Below are positions 16,874 to 26,026 of a stretch of DNA of 64,000 nt, piece after piece. The notes below the pieces were generated by a model. That model was not told the DNA's origin, searched no databases, and saw only the letters and a list, made by a program, of their open reading frames with translations. Each line of letters opens with the position of its first letter. The stretch's first letter is position 1. The position numbers and the translations under genes are program-made. The stretch is from positions 2,108,001-2,172,000 of the forward strand of contig NZ_CP110535.1 of NCBI RefSeq assembly GCF_026104355.1, in the 5' to 3' direction. The DNA is from Halomonas sp. BDJS001 (GTDB lineage: Bacteria > Pseudomonadota > Gammaproteobacteria > Pseudomonadales > Halomonadaceae).

Positions 16874-18016
16874 ATGCGCTTATTACACCAAGCCTCACCT
16901 TGGCGCTCTCTATTCCATGAGGATGGAACACTCAATACCTCGGCGGTTAATGCGCCGTTAGAGCAGCTCTTCTCGAAACTCTTCTCGACATTCCTCTCGC
17001 CGCAAACCTCGTTAGCTGATGCCTATGCGTGGCAACTGCCGCTGGTGGAGACGTTGGGGCATTACGATCTCCCTGCCTGGCGTATTAGTCAGATCATCAG
17101 TGACCACAATGCATTACTCTACCGTCAGGCAATAGCACAGTCCCTGGACGAGATGCAGGCCCAAGGCTGGGGAGCTCCGCCAGTCGACTACTGCGTGCTA
17201 CTACTAGGTTCTGCCGCGCGCTTCGAGAGCCTGCTAGGCCCCGACCAGGATAACGCGCTGATTATTGACGATTACCCTGACCACCGCCACGTGGAGATCG
17301 ACGGCTATTTCCAAGCCTTGGGTGAGCGGTTTACCCAGCGCCTGGATGAGGCGGGTATACCGCTCTGCAAGGGGCATGTCATGGCTCGTTGGCCGATGTG
17401 GCGAAAACGGCTTGGCGAATGGCAAGCACAGCTTGAGATATGGAGCGCTGACCGCCAGGTTAAACGCGTTCAGCAGACCAATATTCTGCTTGATTTTGCC
17501 CCGGTAGCCGGTAATCCCGCGCTTGCTGGGCAGTTGGGTAAGCGTATCGCTTCGATACTTCCCAAAGCGTCACTGTTTATGGATGAAATGATGGCGCTAC
17601 TGGATGAGCTGCCGGTGGCTCTGGATCGTTTCGGGCGGCTCGCTTCAAGCCCCAGCCTGAACGCCCCCCACGAGCAAGCCATTAATCTTAAGCAGCAAGC
17701 TTTGTTGCCCTTGATTAGCGCTGCACGCTTGCTCTGCCTGCGGCACGGGCGGGAGGAAATAGCCACTCGTGATCGCTTGATCGCGCTCAGTCACTCAACG
17801 AATGCGCTAACGTCGGCTGAATCGGAGCTGCTTGTTGCCGCTTTTGAGCGCCTGCAACAGCGCCTATTGGATCAGCAGCGGTATAACAAAGCCCGTGGTC
17901 AAGCCGCAGATGGCTGGGTTGACCTGCGGCGGCTGCGCGAAGATGAGCGACTGTTATTGAAGTTTGACCTGCAGCAGATCAAGCGTTTGAGTTCTGCTGC
18001 TCAAAGCGGGGTGTGA
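16874..18016 (+). CDS. DUF294 nucleotidyltransferase-like protein
   Basis: A 380-aa protein starting at ATG 16874 (GAAGGAG upstream). The centre carries the nucleotidyltransferase signature LLGSAARFESLLGPDQDNAL, with Asp124 and Asp126 as metal ligands. This matches the GlnD-like DUF294 family with its C-terminal substrate-binding helical domain (about residues 230-375). Many homologues carry N-terminal cyclic-nucleotide-binding and CBS domains; these are missing here, replaced by about 90 helical residues. It is 34 bp after hlyU and convergent with the EAL-HDOD gene. In other gammaproteobacteria DUF294 proteins occur near DnaQ-like exonucleases and symporter-kinases, as here. The substrate is unknown. 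Confidence 0.8.
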   Translation: MRLLHQASPWRSLFHEDGTLNTSAVNAPLEQLFSKLFSTFLSPQTSLADAYAWQLPLVETLGHYDLPAWRISQIISDHNALLYRQAIAQSLDEMQAQGWGAPPVDYCVLLLGSAARFESLLGPDQDNALIIDDYPDHRHVEIDGYFQALGERFTQRLDEAGIPLCKGHVMARWPMWRKRLGEWQAQLEIWSADRQVKRVQQTNILLDFAPVAGNPALAGQLGKRIASILPKASLFMDEMMALLDELPVALDRFGRLASSPSLNAPHEQAINLKQQALLPLISAARLLCLRHGREEIATRDRLIALSHSTNALTSAESELLVAAFERLQQRLLDQQRYNKARGQAADGWVDLRRLREDERLLLKFDLQQIKRLSSAAQSGV

Positions 18017-18021
18017 ATAGC

Positions 18022-19236
18022 TCAGCTTGCATCGGTATACACCAGTGAGCGAGCTTTAGAGGCTGCTTGAAGCATGATGTCGGGCGGAAAATCAACGGCA
18101 GAAAACTGCCTCTCCGCTGCCTCCACATCATCGAGTAACTTACCTAATGAACCTGTGCGTTGATTGATGGCATCTTCTATAAGCCTACCAAGCCTGATTT
18201 CACTATTCATGAGCTCTGAACTAATACCGAGAATAGTGGGCATGAGCGAGAATAAACCGGCAATAAAGCTTTCCTGCTCATCAAGTCGACGTTGGTCAGC
18301 CATCATTTCACATGCAAATGCACGAGTTAATCCCTTGATAAGGTTGAGTTTGCTAACAGGGCTGTTGTTGGCGAGCATTACTATGGTGACCAGGGTACGT
18401 AGCTCCCTCAGTCCTATAATATGTAAACAATCGATCAGCTTAGTCGTAGGGCGGCGTGAACCCTTCTCTGCAGAATTAGCGCGCTTGAATATTGCGCTCA
18501 GTAAGTATGGATCCCTAGCCACTAACGTACTGATTTCAGAGAGACGTACGTTGTCACTATACAGTGCGGAGAGTAACTGCATTTGGTTGGCGCGTGACGT
18601 TGAGAGACGAGCCGTTTGCGTAGGTTGGGTTTTGGGGCGTTCATAAAAATAGCCCTGGAAAAGAGTAAAACCAAGCGCTTTACACTGGTTAAACTCCTCC
18701 TGCGTTTCAACACGTTCCGCCAAAAGCGTAACCCCTTCTTTATGCAGCTTTTTTATAAGTTTTTTGGGTATGCTATCGGAGATATCAAACTTGACGATGT
18801 CACAGAAGGGTAGAAAAGCGTGGTTATGTTCATCTAAAACAAAATCATCTAGTGCTAATTTATAGCCTTGGTTTTTAATGTAGTGCAAGGCATCAATAAC
18901 TTCTTTAGTAGGAGGGGTATCTTCGAGAACCTCAATAACTATTTGCTGACTAGGCAGTCCAGTCAGATCTGGGTTGGTGAGCCACTCCGCGGAAGCGTTA
19001 ATAAACAACTGGCGTGAGCCGCAAAGTTTATCAAGACCAATTTCATAGACAGCAATAGCACACGCTCTGGCAGTGGCTTGAACATTATCAAAAACATTGG
19101 CGGTCTGATTTGTTTCATTAGCACGGTAAAGAAGTTCATCGGCGACATGTCGTAGCTGAGCATCAACTATTGGCTGAATCGCAATAGTGTACTCATTGGT
19201 GTTCGCTTCTGGAGAAAGGTGACACTCATTGTTCAT
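18022..19236 (-). CDS. EAL-HDOD domain signalling protein
   Basis: About 404 aa. The N-terminal half resembles an EAL domain (IAIQPIVDAQLRHVADELLYR), but the motif is DELLYR instead of EAL-like QPI..EAL, and most metal ligands are not evident. It is probably a non-catalytic c-di-GMP-domain relic or binder. The C-terminal half (about residues 195-400) is an HDOD domain (DPYLLSAIFKRANS, LIDCLHIIGLRELRTLV). This YuxH/CdgJ-like architecture influences motility and virulence in some bacteria. The start is uncertain: ATG 19236 fits the domain boundary but has a weak ribosome-binding site; a TTG at 19311 would add 25 residues. It is convergent with the DUF294 gene and downstream of the symporter-kinase gene. 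Confidence 0.82.
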   Translation of the reverse strand: MNNECHLSPEANTNEYTIAIQPIVDAQLRHVADELLYRANETNQTANVFDNVQATARACAIAVYEIGLDKLCGSRQLFINASAEWLTNPDLTGLPSQQIVIEVLEDTPPTKEVIDALHYIKNQGYKLALDDFVLDEHNHAFLPFCDIVKFDISDSIPKKLIKKLHKEGVTLLAERVETQEEFNQCKALGFTLFQGYFYERPKTQPTQTARLSTSRANQMQLLSALYSDNVRLSEISTLVARDPYLLSAIFKRANSAEKGSRRPTTKLIDCLHIIGLRELRTLVTIVMLANNSPVSKLNLIKGLTRAFACEMMADQRRLDEQESFIAGLFSLMPTILGISSELMNSEIRLGRLIEDAINQRTGSLGKLLDDVEAAERQFSAVDFPPDIMLQAASKARSLVYTDAS

Positions 19237-19345
19237 CGGCTCATCCACGACATACTGCTTTAGGCTAAAGTAAGATTCTAGGGTAAAGAATAACTTAGTT
19301 TTAGTGAGCAAAGCTAGCTGTTGTAACCAATATGTGATGAACGTT

Positions 19346-22090
19346 TTACGTTACTGGTGCGGCGGGGAGTTCCAGCGTTAAACAGGCGCCGCCTAAGGTT
19401 TTGGCATCTTCAACCCAGAGCCGCCCACCCAGGTGGGCGATAATGCCGCGACTAATCGGTAAACCTAAGCCGCTGCCTCTTGGCCGACCTCGTGGAATAT
19501 TATCGTCCTGTTGTATTTGATGGAATTTTTCAAACACCCGCTCACGCTCGTCTTCGCTAATACCCGCACCGTTATCCTCCACACTTAGCCGGAAATGGCG
19601 GCGGTGGCGATAGAGTGTGAGGCGCACTCTGGGCTGCTCGCGGTCAGCAAATTTACCTGCGTTATCAAGCAGGTTAATAATCACCTGCTCCAAGCGATCA
19701 TGGTCGCCCACCACCATGGCGGGATCCGCTTCCAGGCTAACGTCTAACGCAATGCCGCGCTCCTCATGCAGATGCGCAATGGCGTCAATGCTATGCCGTG
19801 CCAGATCGGCAAGGTCGAGGGGCACGGGGTTAAGCGTTAAGCGACCACTCTCCAGACGGGCGAGATCCAGAATCTCTTCGATTAAACGTGACAGCCGCTG
19901 GCTTTCGTGGACGATAACGCCCAGAAAGTGCTGGCGCTTTTCGTCGGGTAGTTGTCCGCTATCGCGCAGAATTTCCGCAAAGGCGCGAATGGAGGTGAGC
20001 GGCGTGCGTAGTTCGTGGCTGACCATGGCCACAAACTCATCTTTCAGGCGATCCAGCTCACGCAGCCGCTCATTGGCGCTACGCAACTCTTCGCCGATGT
20101 GTACCAGCTCCTGGGACTTCTGCTCTAAGCGGCGGTTGTACTCCAGGGTTTGTGAGGTCGTATCCAGTATGCTCAGAATCGACTCAATATCCAGCGCTTC
20201 GCCGCGTACCACCGAATTGATCAGAACGCGTGCTGATGAGCTGCCCAGCGCGCCCGCCAGTGCCTGTTCGGCGCGGGTAATCAGCTCGGCGGTGGCGGGC
20301 TCATCCGCTGCATAGGTACTTTTGCTACCGCTATGGCTAAACACGCGGCGGGTGGTCTGGGCACCCAAATAGCGAACAAGCAGCTCTTTGAGTGCCCCCT
20401 GGGTGGTTTGCCCGCGCCATAGTGAGGTAGATAGCGAGGTGGTTTGCAGGTTGGGGTGCATCGCCTCCGTGAACAGCGCCGCCTGGGTCTGCTCAAGGGG
20501 TGTAGGTCGGGTAAACAGCGAGACACCCACCAATAGCCCCACGTTGGCCAGCATGCTCCAGAGCAGCGAATGGGTATAAACATCCCAGTTCTCCAGGCCG
20601 AATAAGCCATAGGGCATCAACCAGGCAATTCCCCAGAGGCCTTCAGTTAGCAGCGATGCGTCTAACCAGCCGGACTGGGCAAACCCGGGTAGCAGCAGCG
20701 TATAACACCAGATCAAAAAACCGGCGATTAAACCAACGGTGGCGCCTTGTCGCGTTGCGCCGCGCCAATAGAGGCCAATCAACAGCGATGGGGCGAACTG
20801 GGCCGCCCCGGCAAAGGAGACCAGCCCAATCGTCACTAAACTATAGGAGTCACCAATCAGCGCATGGTAGAGATAGCCGAGCAGCAGGATCAGCACGATA
20901 GCGATGCGGCGAATACCCAGTAGCCAACCGGCAAGCTCCCCTTTGGTGCTTAGGTGTAGACGACGAGAACGCAGCAGCAGGGGCATCACCAGTTGATTGC
21001 TCACCATGGTGGAGAGCGCGATGGTCTCGACAATCACCATACCTGTCGCCGCCGAGAGGCCACCAATAAAGACCAGTAGCGGCAGGCCTTCCAAACCGGC
21101 GGAGAGTGGCAGTGTTAGCACGAAGCTGTCCGGGTCGCCCGCGCTTACGCCTAGCAGCAGGCCTGCCAGTGCAATGGGAATAACGAACAGATTAATCAGC
21201 AGCATGTAGAGGGGGAAAAGCCAGCTTGCTCGTGTTAAATGTTGCTCGTCGACATTCTCTACCACCAATACCTGGAACTGCCGGGGTAGGGTTAAAAAGG
21301 CCAGAAAGGCTAGAACTAGCATGCCCACCCAACCGGTGACACCACCAGGCACGCGATCCAATCGCATGCTATCGACAAGGGCAGGCGTGGCCGCTACCTG
21401 TTCAAACAGTGCGGCGGGGCCTTCAAACATCACAAATACGACAAAGACCCCAACGGCCATAAAGGCTACCAGTTTGACTATCGATTCCACCGCAATCGCC
21501 GCCACCATCCCTTCATGGCGTTCGCTGGCATCCAGATGGCGGGTGCCGAACAGAATAATAAACACTGCCAATACCAGCGCGACCCAGAGGGATTTATCCA
21601 TCCAGAAGTGTTCGTCCACCAAGGTTGTGTCGGCTGCGTGTGGGTAATTGATCAGTACCGCATGGCTAACGGTAATGGCTTTTAACTGCAGAGCAATGTA
21701 GGGGGTGATGCTAATCAGCGCCATAAGCGCCACCAGGGCGCCTAAACTAGTGCTCTTGCCGTAGCGGGCGCTGATAAAGTCGGCAATGGAGGTGATCCGC
21801 TGCCGTGCGGCGATGCGCACCATCTTGCGGATAACAAAAGGGGCCAGCAGCATCGCCAGCGTCGGCCCCAGGTAGATAAGTAAAAAGCTGGGGCCGTATT
21901 CGGCGGCGCGCCCTACGCTGCCGTAGAAGGTCCAGGCCGTGCAGTAAACCGCAATAGAGAGGGCATAGACCGTCGGCGAGCCAATGATGGAACGACCCTG
22001 CTCCGCTCGTCGGTCACCCCAGGCGGCGACCACAAACAGCAGCGCCAAGTAACCAAAGGCGGCCCCGAGGATGATCGCCTCACTACGCAT
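19346..22090 (-). CDS. Sensor histidine kinase with N-terminal sodium/solute symporter domain (CbrA/CrbS type)
   Basis: About 914 aa. Residues about 1-500 form a sodium:solute symporter (SSS) fold with some 13 membrane helices. A linker of about 100 residues leads to a coiled coil and a histidine kinase. His692 lies in MVSHELRTPLTSIRAF; N-box VIINLLDNAGKF and G-boxes DNGAGI and GSGLGLPIS follow. Family members CbrA, CrbS and MxtR sense carbon or acetate status, and in CbrA the SSS domain transports histidine. The ATG at 22090 lies 2 nt after the preceding stop. It is last of a coupled operon with a receiver-only protein, so its NtrC- or LuxR-type partner, if any, is outside the window. The ligand is unknown. 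Confidence 0.9.
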   Translation of the reverse strand: MRSEAIILGAAFGYLALLFVVAAWGDRRAEQGRSIIGSPTVYALSIAVYCTAWTFYGSVGRAAEYGPSFLLIYLGPTLAMLLAPFVIRKMVRIAARQRITSIADFISARYGKSTSLGALVALMALISITPYIALQLKAITVSHAVLINYPHAADTTLVDEHFWMDKSLWVALVLAVFIILFGTRHLDASERHEGMVAAIAVESIVKLVAFMAVGVFVVFVMFEGPAALFEQVAATPALVDSMRLDRVPGGVTGWVGMLVLAFLAFLTLPRQFQVLVVENVDEQHLTRASWLFPLYMLLINLFVIPIALAGLLLGVSAGDPDSFVLTLPLSAGLEGLPLLVFIGGLSAATGMVIVETIALSTMVSNQLVMPLLLRSRRLHLSTKGELAGWLLGIRRIAIVLILLLGYLYHALIGDSYSLVTIGLVSFAGAAQFAPSLLIGLYWRGATRQGATVGLIAGFLIWCYTLLLPGFAQSGWLDASLLTEGLWGIAWLMPYGLFGLENWDVYTHSLLWSMLANVGLLVGVSLFTRPTPLEQTQAALFTEAMHPNLQTTSLSTSLWRGQTTQGALKELLVRYLGAQTTRRVFSHSGSKSTYAADEPATAELITRAEQALAGALGSSSARVLINSVVRGEALDIESILSILDTTSQTLEYNRRLEQKSQELVHIGEELRSANERLRELDRLKDEFVAMVSHELRTPLTSIRAFAEILRDSGQLPDEKRQHFLGVIVHESQRLSRLIEEILDLARLESGRLTLNPVPLDLADLARHSIDAIAHLHEERGIALDVSLEADPAMVVGDHDRLEQVIINLLDNAGKFADREQPRVRLTLYRHRRHFRLSVEDNGAGISEDERERVFEKFHQIQQDDNIPRGRPRGSGLGLPISRGIIAHLGGRLWVEDAKTLGGACLTLELPAAPVT

Positions 22091-22092
22091 GG

Positions 22093-22302
22093 TTAGCGGC
22101 CCGCACGCTGTTCCATCAGCCAAGCGGTTAAGCCGATCACCACTGCCCAGGCGACAAATAGATAGAGAGGCAGCCAGCCCACACTAACGGTGGGGAGGCG
22201 ATCGACCACGATAATCAACGGCGGGCAGAACAGTAGCAGGGCAATCGCCACCAGGGCGACTAGGCGCTCAGTGTGGCGGGATTTCATTGCGAAGGTTTTC
22301 AT
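22093..22302 (-). CDS. Small two-helix membrane protein coupled to the symporter-kinase
   Basis: A 69-aa hydrophobic protein with two predicted membrane segments (about residues 12-30 and 41-60), a short loop and basic ends. Its ATG overlaps the upstream exonuclease stop as TAATG, and its stop is 2 nt before the kinase start, so all are translationally coupled. In Pseudomonas a comparable small ORF, cbrX, precedes cbrA and couples its translation. Small-subunit partners (DUF485/DUF4212-like) also accompany SSS transporters. I see no motif that decides between these. ATG 22287 is an alternative start. Confidence 0.7.
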   Translation of the reverse strand: MKTFAMKSRHTERLVALVAIALLLFCPPLIIVVDRLPTVSVGWLPLYLFVAWAVVIGLTAWLMEQRAGR

Positions 22303-24362
22303 TAGGCACTGGCATCCTGTCGGTCGAAGGCGTTGGCTTGCAGCGCCAGCAGTTGCTCAAGTGTATCGACCCCACGGGCTTCCAGGCGTGGCAGCAGGGC
22401 TAGCCATAGCTCGGCAGTGACGCGGGCATCGCCTAATGCAGTGTGGCGGGTGCCCGGCGGAAAAGCCAGATCGTAGCGCTGAGCAAGGCTATCCAGGTCA
22501 TGCCCATCGAGTGCTTCGTCCAGTGCTCGTGAAATCAGCAGGGTGTCGATGATGGGGATATCGAAGGCGACCCCTTTGTGGCTGATGGCGAGCAGATCAA
22601 AGGCAGCGTTATGGGCAAGCAGCACCGCTTCACCGACATAATCACGAAAGCGGGTAAGCACAATGTCCAGCGGCGGCGCACCGACCACATCGGCATCGGT
22701 AATGCCATGAATCGCAGTGCTTGCAGGCGGGATCGGACGCTTGGGATCCACTTTTTGATCGAAAACCTCGCTGGCCAATAAGCGGGCGTTGACCACGCGG
22801 CAGGCGCCAAGGCTAATCACGGTATCGCCCCGGCGCAGTTCAAGCCCGGTGGTTTCGGTATCAAAGGCGACGATTTCCAGGCTGCGCAGCGTTCGGCTGG
22901 CCAGCGCTTCATCCGGCGGGGGTAGGTCGGCAATGCCAAAGTCATGGAATTCAGGGCGCGGCGGCGCGGTCTCCCGTGGGGCGCCGACTCGCTCCATCGC
23001 GGGCAGGGGAAGTCGTAGGCGTGAATGAACGCCATCCTCGTCGGCAAGGCTCCAGATATCGCTGGCATGTTGGCGCATTACATCAGCGACACTGGGCGTC
23101 AACGGCAGCGAGGTGAGCGGCTGCTGGCGCCACTCAGCCAGCTCATACTCGGGGATCGCTTTGCCGCGCCAAATAAGGTCTAGATAGACACGCTTGTTGC
23201 CCAGGCATATCTCACCCTCAAAGCCGCTGTCAGGAAGGTGGGCATTGAGGTGCTTGACCAAAGAGTCAAACAGCGCTATCAACGCCGGTGCGTCGCCTTT
23301 AAACCAGGCGGGCATACCCACCGGGGTGATCAAGCGGTGCTCTGGATCGAGGCGCTCATCCAACGCCTGCCAGAAGTCGTTTGACCACATGGGGGTTAAG
23401 CGCTCGCCCTGGTGCTGCATATCGTCGAGTAGTTGGCCGATTTTGGCCACATTGTCGCCGAGGGTGATGCCCTCTTCGTGGATAACCCGCTCAAAACGTT
23501 GGCGCAAAGCAGACGTGCTGGCATCGTTTTGATCGCGCAGTTGAATCAGCGCATCGGCGGCGCTGGTCAGGCTGGCGGTATGCTGACGCAGGGGTGTCAG
23601 CATGGCCGCCAGTTCTGCTCTAACGCCCATTTCACTCGACCAGGAAGCGGTGGCGTCGCTAAAGGTCAGCAGTGTTTCGCCATCGCTACCCGGTACGCGG
23701 CGTAAGATTACCTTGAGCCAGCGGTCATCGCAGGGCGCCAACAACTCCCTCGGGGAGCCGTCGTGGGGCAGTTGGCTGAGTACCTGCTGTAAGCTCGCCA
23801 CCGGTAGCAGCGCCTCCAGGCGCTTGCCCAGCCCTAGGCCGGTATTACCTGCAAAAAAATCCTCTGCCGCCTGGTTAAACAGCATAAGACGGCGGTGGTG
23901 GTCACACAGTAGCAGTGGCGTTTCGAGTACTTGCAGCAGCGTTTCCAGCTCCTGACGAATACGCGCCGCGCTGCGCGCACCGTCAGCGTGGGCGGTGGCG
24001 AGACGGCTGCGATCCTCGCGCCAGCTTTCGCGTACCCGGCGCAGGTCGGGCCCCAATCCTTTTAGCCATCCCTCGGGCGGGTGTTCGTCCCGGGCATCGG
24101 GGGTGGCGACTAAGCGCGCCAGTTGCACCTGTAAATGGCGCAGCGGGGTAAACAGCATGCGCTCAAGCACCAAACCGACTAAAAAAATTGTTGCGCCACC
24201 GGAGAAGCTGCCTAGCCAGAGGGCCAGACGCGTTATACCAGTGGGGGCGAGCTGGGCGTCCAACCAGGCGGCAAAAATGGCCCCGCCCAGCAAACTGATG
24301 CCGCTGAGCAGCAGCCAGAGGCCAATCAGGCGCTGACGTTTGGGCAACCCGCCTCGCGTCAT
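22302..24362 (-). CDS. Membrane-bound PAS-like sensor fused to a DnaQ-type 3'-5' exonuclease
   Basis: A 686-aa protein. Two membrane helices (about residues 12-32 and 45-66) are followed by a HAMP-like stretch. A PAS-like domain (about 135-240, [20 protein letters not shown]) and a helical kinase-like middle region without phospho-His or ATP motifs come next. The C-terminal DEDDh exonuclease domain (about 495-670) has [13 protein letters not shown]-type [20 protein letters not shown] and HTALGDARV. It looks like a sensor whose kinase output was replaced by a polymerase III epsilon-like nuclease. The ATG overlaps the receiver gene stop (ATGA), and its own stop overlaps the next start. Substrate (DNA, RNA or small nucleotides) is unknown. 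Confidence 0.85.
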   Translation of the reverse strand: MTRGGLPKRQRLIGLWLLLSGISLLGGAIFAAWLDAQLAPTGITRLALWLGSFSGGATIFLVGLVLERMLFTPLRHLQVQLARLVATPDARDEHPPEGWLKGLGPDLRRVRESWREDRSRLATAHADGARSAARIRQELETLLQVLETPLLLCDHHRRLMLFNQAAEDFFAGNTGLGLGKRLEALLPVASLQQVLSQLPHDGSPRELLAPCDDRWLKVILRRVPGSDGETLLTFSDATASWSSEMGVRAELAAMLTPLRQHTASLTSAADALIQLRDQNDASTSALRQRFERVIHEEGITLGDNVAKIGQLLDDMQHQGERLTPMWSNDFWQALDERLDPEHRLITPVGMPAWFKGDAPALIALFDSLVKHLNAHLPDSGFEGEICLGNKRVYLDLIWRGKAIPEYELAEWRQQPLTSLPLTPSVADVMRQHASDIWSLADEDGVHSRLRLPLPAMERVGAPRETAPPRPEFHDFGIADLPPPDEALASRTLRSLEIVAFDTETTGLELRRGDTVISLGACRVVNARLLASEVFDQKVDPKRPIPPASTAIHGITDADVVGAPPLDIVLTRFRDYVGEAVLLAHNAAFDLLAISHKGVAFDIPIIDTLLISRALDEALDGHDLDSLAQRYDLAFPPGTRHTALGDARVTAELWLALLPRLEARGVDTLEQLLALQANAFDRQDASA

Positions 24363-24733
24363 GGCTGCTCCTCACTGAGTAGTGCTTTGACTTTTTCCAC
24401 CAGTGACTGGGTAGAGAAGGGCTTGGTGATGTAATCATCGGCGCCCAGTGCCATGCCTTTTTCCCGCTCTACATCACGCCCGTGAGCAGTCAGCATGATA
24501 ATTGGCAGTTGGGCGGTGGCCGCTTCGCTACGCAGCCGCTCCAACACGTCAAAACCGCTCATCCCCGGCAAGCTAATATCAAGCAGCAGTAGATCTGGCT
24601 GGCTCTCATTCACACTTGCCAGGGCCTGTTCTCCATCTTCGGCGGTGACGACCTCAAACCCCGCTTGTTCCATTAGGAATTCCAGCGATAAAACAATGTT
24701 GGGTTCGTCATCGACAACGAGCACTTTAGCCAT
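24359..24733 (-). CDS. Single-domain response regulator receiver protein
   Basis: A 124-aa CheY-like receiver with the acidic pair in VVDDEPN, phospho-acceptor Asp in [12 protein letters not shown], Thr in IIMLTAHG and Lys in ITKPFS. There is no output domain. It is first of the operon receiver, PAS-exonuclease, small membrane protein, symporter-kinase, with overlapping ends. It may take phosphate from the operon's kinase and act by protein contact, possibly on the exonuclease protein's kinase-like middle region. That partner idea is inference from operon order. Confidence 0.9.
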   Translation of the reverse strand: MAKVLVVDDEPNIVLSLEFLMEQAGFEVVTAEDGEQALASVNESQPDLLLLDISLPGMSGFDVLERLRSEAATAQLPIIMLTAHGRDVEREKGMALGADDYITKPFSTQSLVEKVKALLSEEQP

Positions 24734-24931
24734 GGAGCTCTCCAGCTTGTATTTGTTTTAACATTGCCTGGAGTCTAGATAGATCTAGCAGCTCAGCCAA
24801 GACGACCTTGGCCGAATGCAGGTAAGAGAATGGAGCAATTACAAAAGAGCTCTCCTACGCGTTTTGCTACACTGCTCGCCTCTTTGCCATGGTTTGATGG
24901 CCTCCCACTGATCTGCTTGCTAAGGCTGTCA

Positions 24932-26005
24932 ATGCGCGTACTCCTGTTATCCGCCTACGAAGCGGTGAGCCATCGCTATTGGGCACACAGTTTGATGGCT
25001 CAGCTCGATGAGTTTTCGTGGACGCTGTTGAGCCTGCCGCCACGCCATTTTGCTTGGCGTATTCGCGGTAACCCACTGAGCTGGATGTTAAAAGAGCATG
25101 ACACTCTCAGCCAGTCATTTGATGTGGTGTTAGCGACCTCGATGGTGGATCTGGCAACCCTGGTAGGGCTGTTTCCGCATCTTGGCCGGGCAAAAAAGGT
25201 CGTCTACTTTCACGAAAACCAGTTTGCCTATCCGGAATCGAGCGATCAGGTGTCCCAGGTAGAGGCCAAGATGGTCAATCTCTATACGGCGCTGGCGGCG
25301 GATACAGTGGTGTTTAACAGTGCCTATAACCGTGACTCTTTTATTGATGGTGCGCGGGCCTTTCTGAAAAAAATGCCGGAAAATCTCCCGGTAGCTAAGC
25401 CGCTGGAGGCGCTGCGTGGGCGGGCGCTGGTTTTACCCGTGCCCATTGCTGATAGCGCTGAACGTCGCCCGCAAGCGGCTGTTCACAAAACAGTGCCACA
25501 TAGAATTGTCTGGAACCATCGCTGGGAGTATGACAAGAATCCCGACGACTTCTTTGCCGTGCTGTTTGCGTTAAGCGATGCCGGGGTGGACTTTGAGCTG
25601 GCAGTACTGGGCCAGCGTTTCCGTCTAACACCCGCTATTTTTACCGAAGCCGAGCAGCGCTTAGCTCCTCATATTGTGGCGTGGGGCCCGCAGCCGGAGG
25701 AGGCGTATCGGGCGTTGCTGGATAGTGCGGGCATTGTGGTCTCGACCACCTGGCATGAATTTCAGGGGTTGGCGATCATGGAAGCGGCTCAGCGCGGGGC
25801 GCTGCCTCTGGTGCCTGATCGGCTCTGCTTCCCCGCTCTTTACCCGCCCGCCTATTGCTACGACGGCACGCGGGAAGGGCTTTACGACCGGCTTACTGCC
25901 TGGCTTATCGATCCTGTTAGTCGTCCAGAAAATCTTGATACCTCCGCTTGGGAGTGGCCCGCCTGGCGTAGGGTTTATCGGCAATTGCTGATGGATTCAG
26001 CTTGA
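24932..26005 (+). CDS. tRNA-queuosine alpha-mannosyltransferase-like glycosyltransferase (DUF3524)
   Basis: A 357-aa GT-B glycosyltransferase. The N-terminus MRVLLLSAYEAVSHRYWAHS and the stretches YFHENQFAYP and LFALSDAGVDFELAVLG fit the DUF3524 family. The human member, GTDC1/QTMAN, adds mannose to queuosine at the anticodon wobble position of tRNA-Asp. The donor-binding region near STTWHEFQGLAIMEAAQRGA has the Glu typical of retaining GT-B enzymes. The start at ATG 24932 fits the family; 34 upstream codons are open but not conserved in style. It is convergent with nth. Activity of bacterial members is inferred. Confidence 0.82.
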   Translation: MRVLLLSAYEAVSHRYWAHSLMAQLDEFSWTLLSLPPRHFAWRIRGNPLSWMLKEHDTLSQSFDVVLATSMVDLATLVGLFPHLGRAKKVVYFHENQFAYPESSDQVSQVEAKMVNLYTALAADTVVFNSAYNRDSFIDGARAFLKKMPENLPVAKPLEALRGRALVLPVPIADSAERRPQAAVHKTVPHRIVWNHRWEYDKNPDDFFAVLFALSDAGVDFELAVLGQRFRLTPAIFTEAEQRLAPHIVAWGPQPEEAYRALLDSAGIVVSTTWHEFQGLAIMEAAQRGALPLVPDRLCFPALYPPAYCYDGTREGLYDRLTAWLIDPVSRPENLDTSAWEWPAWRRVYRQLLMDSA

Positions 26006-26026
26006 TGGGCTGGGCTTTTGTTAGCC

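Noticed and set aside
19320..19333. GTTGTAACCAA resembling the core of an E. coli Ter site, between the EAL-HDOD and kinase genes
   Set aside because: About one such near match is expected by chance in 64 kb on both strands, and the 5' part of the Ter consensus does not match.
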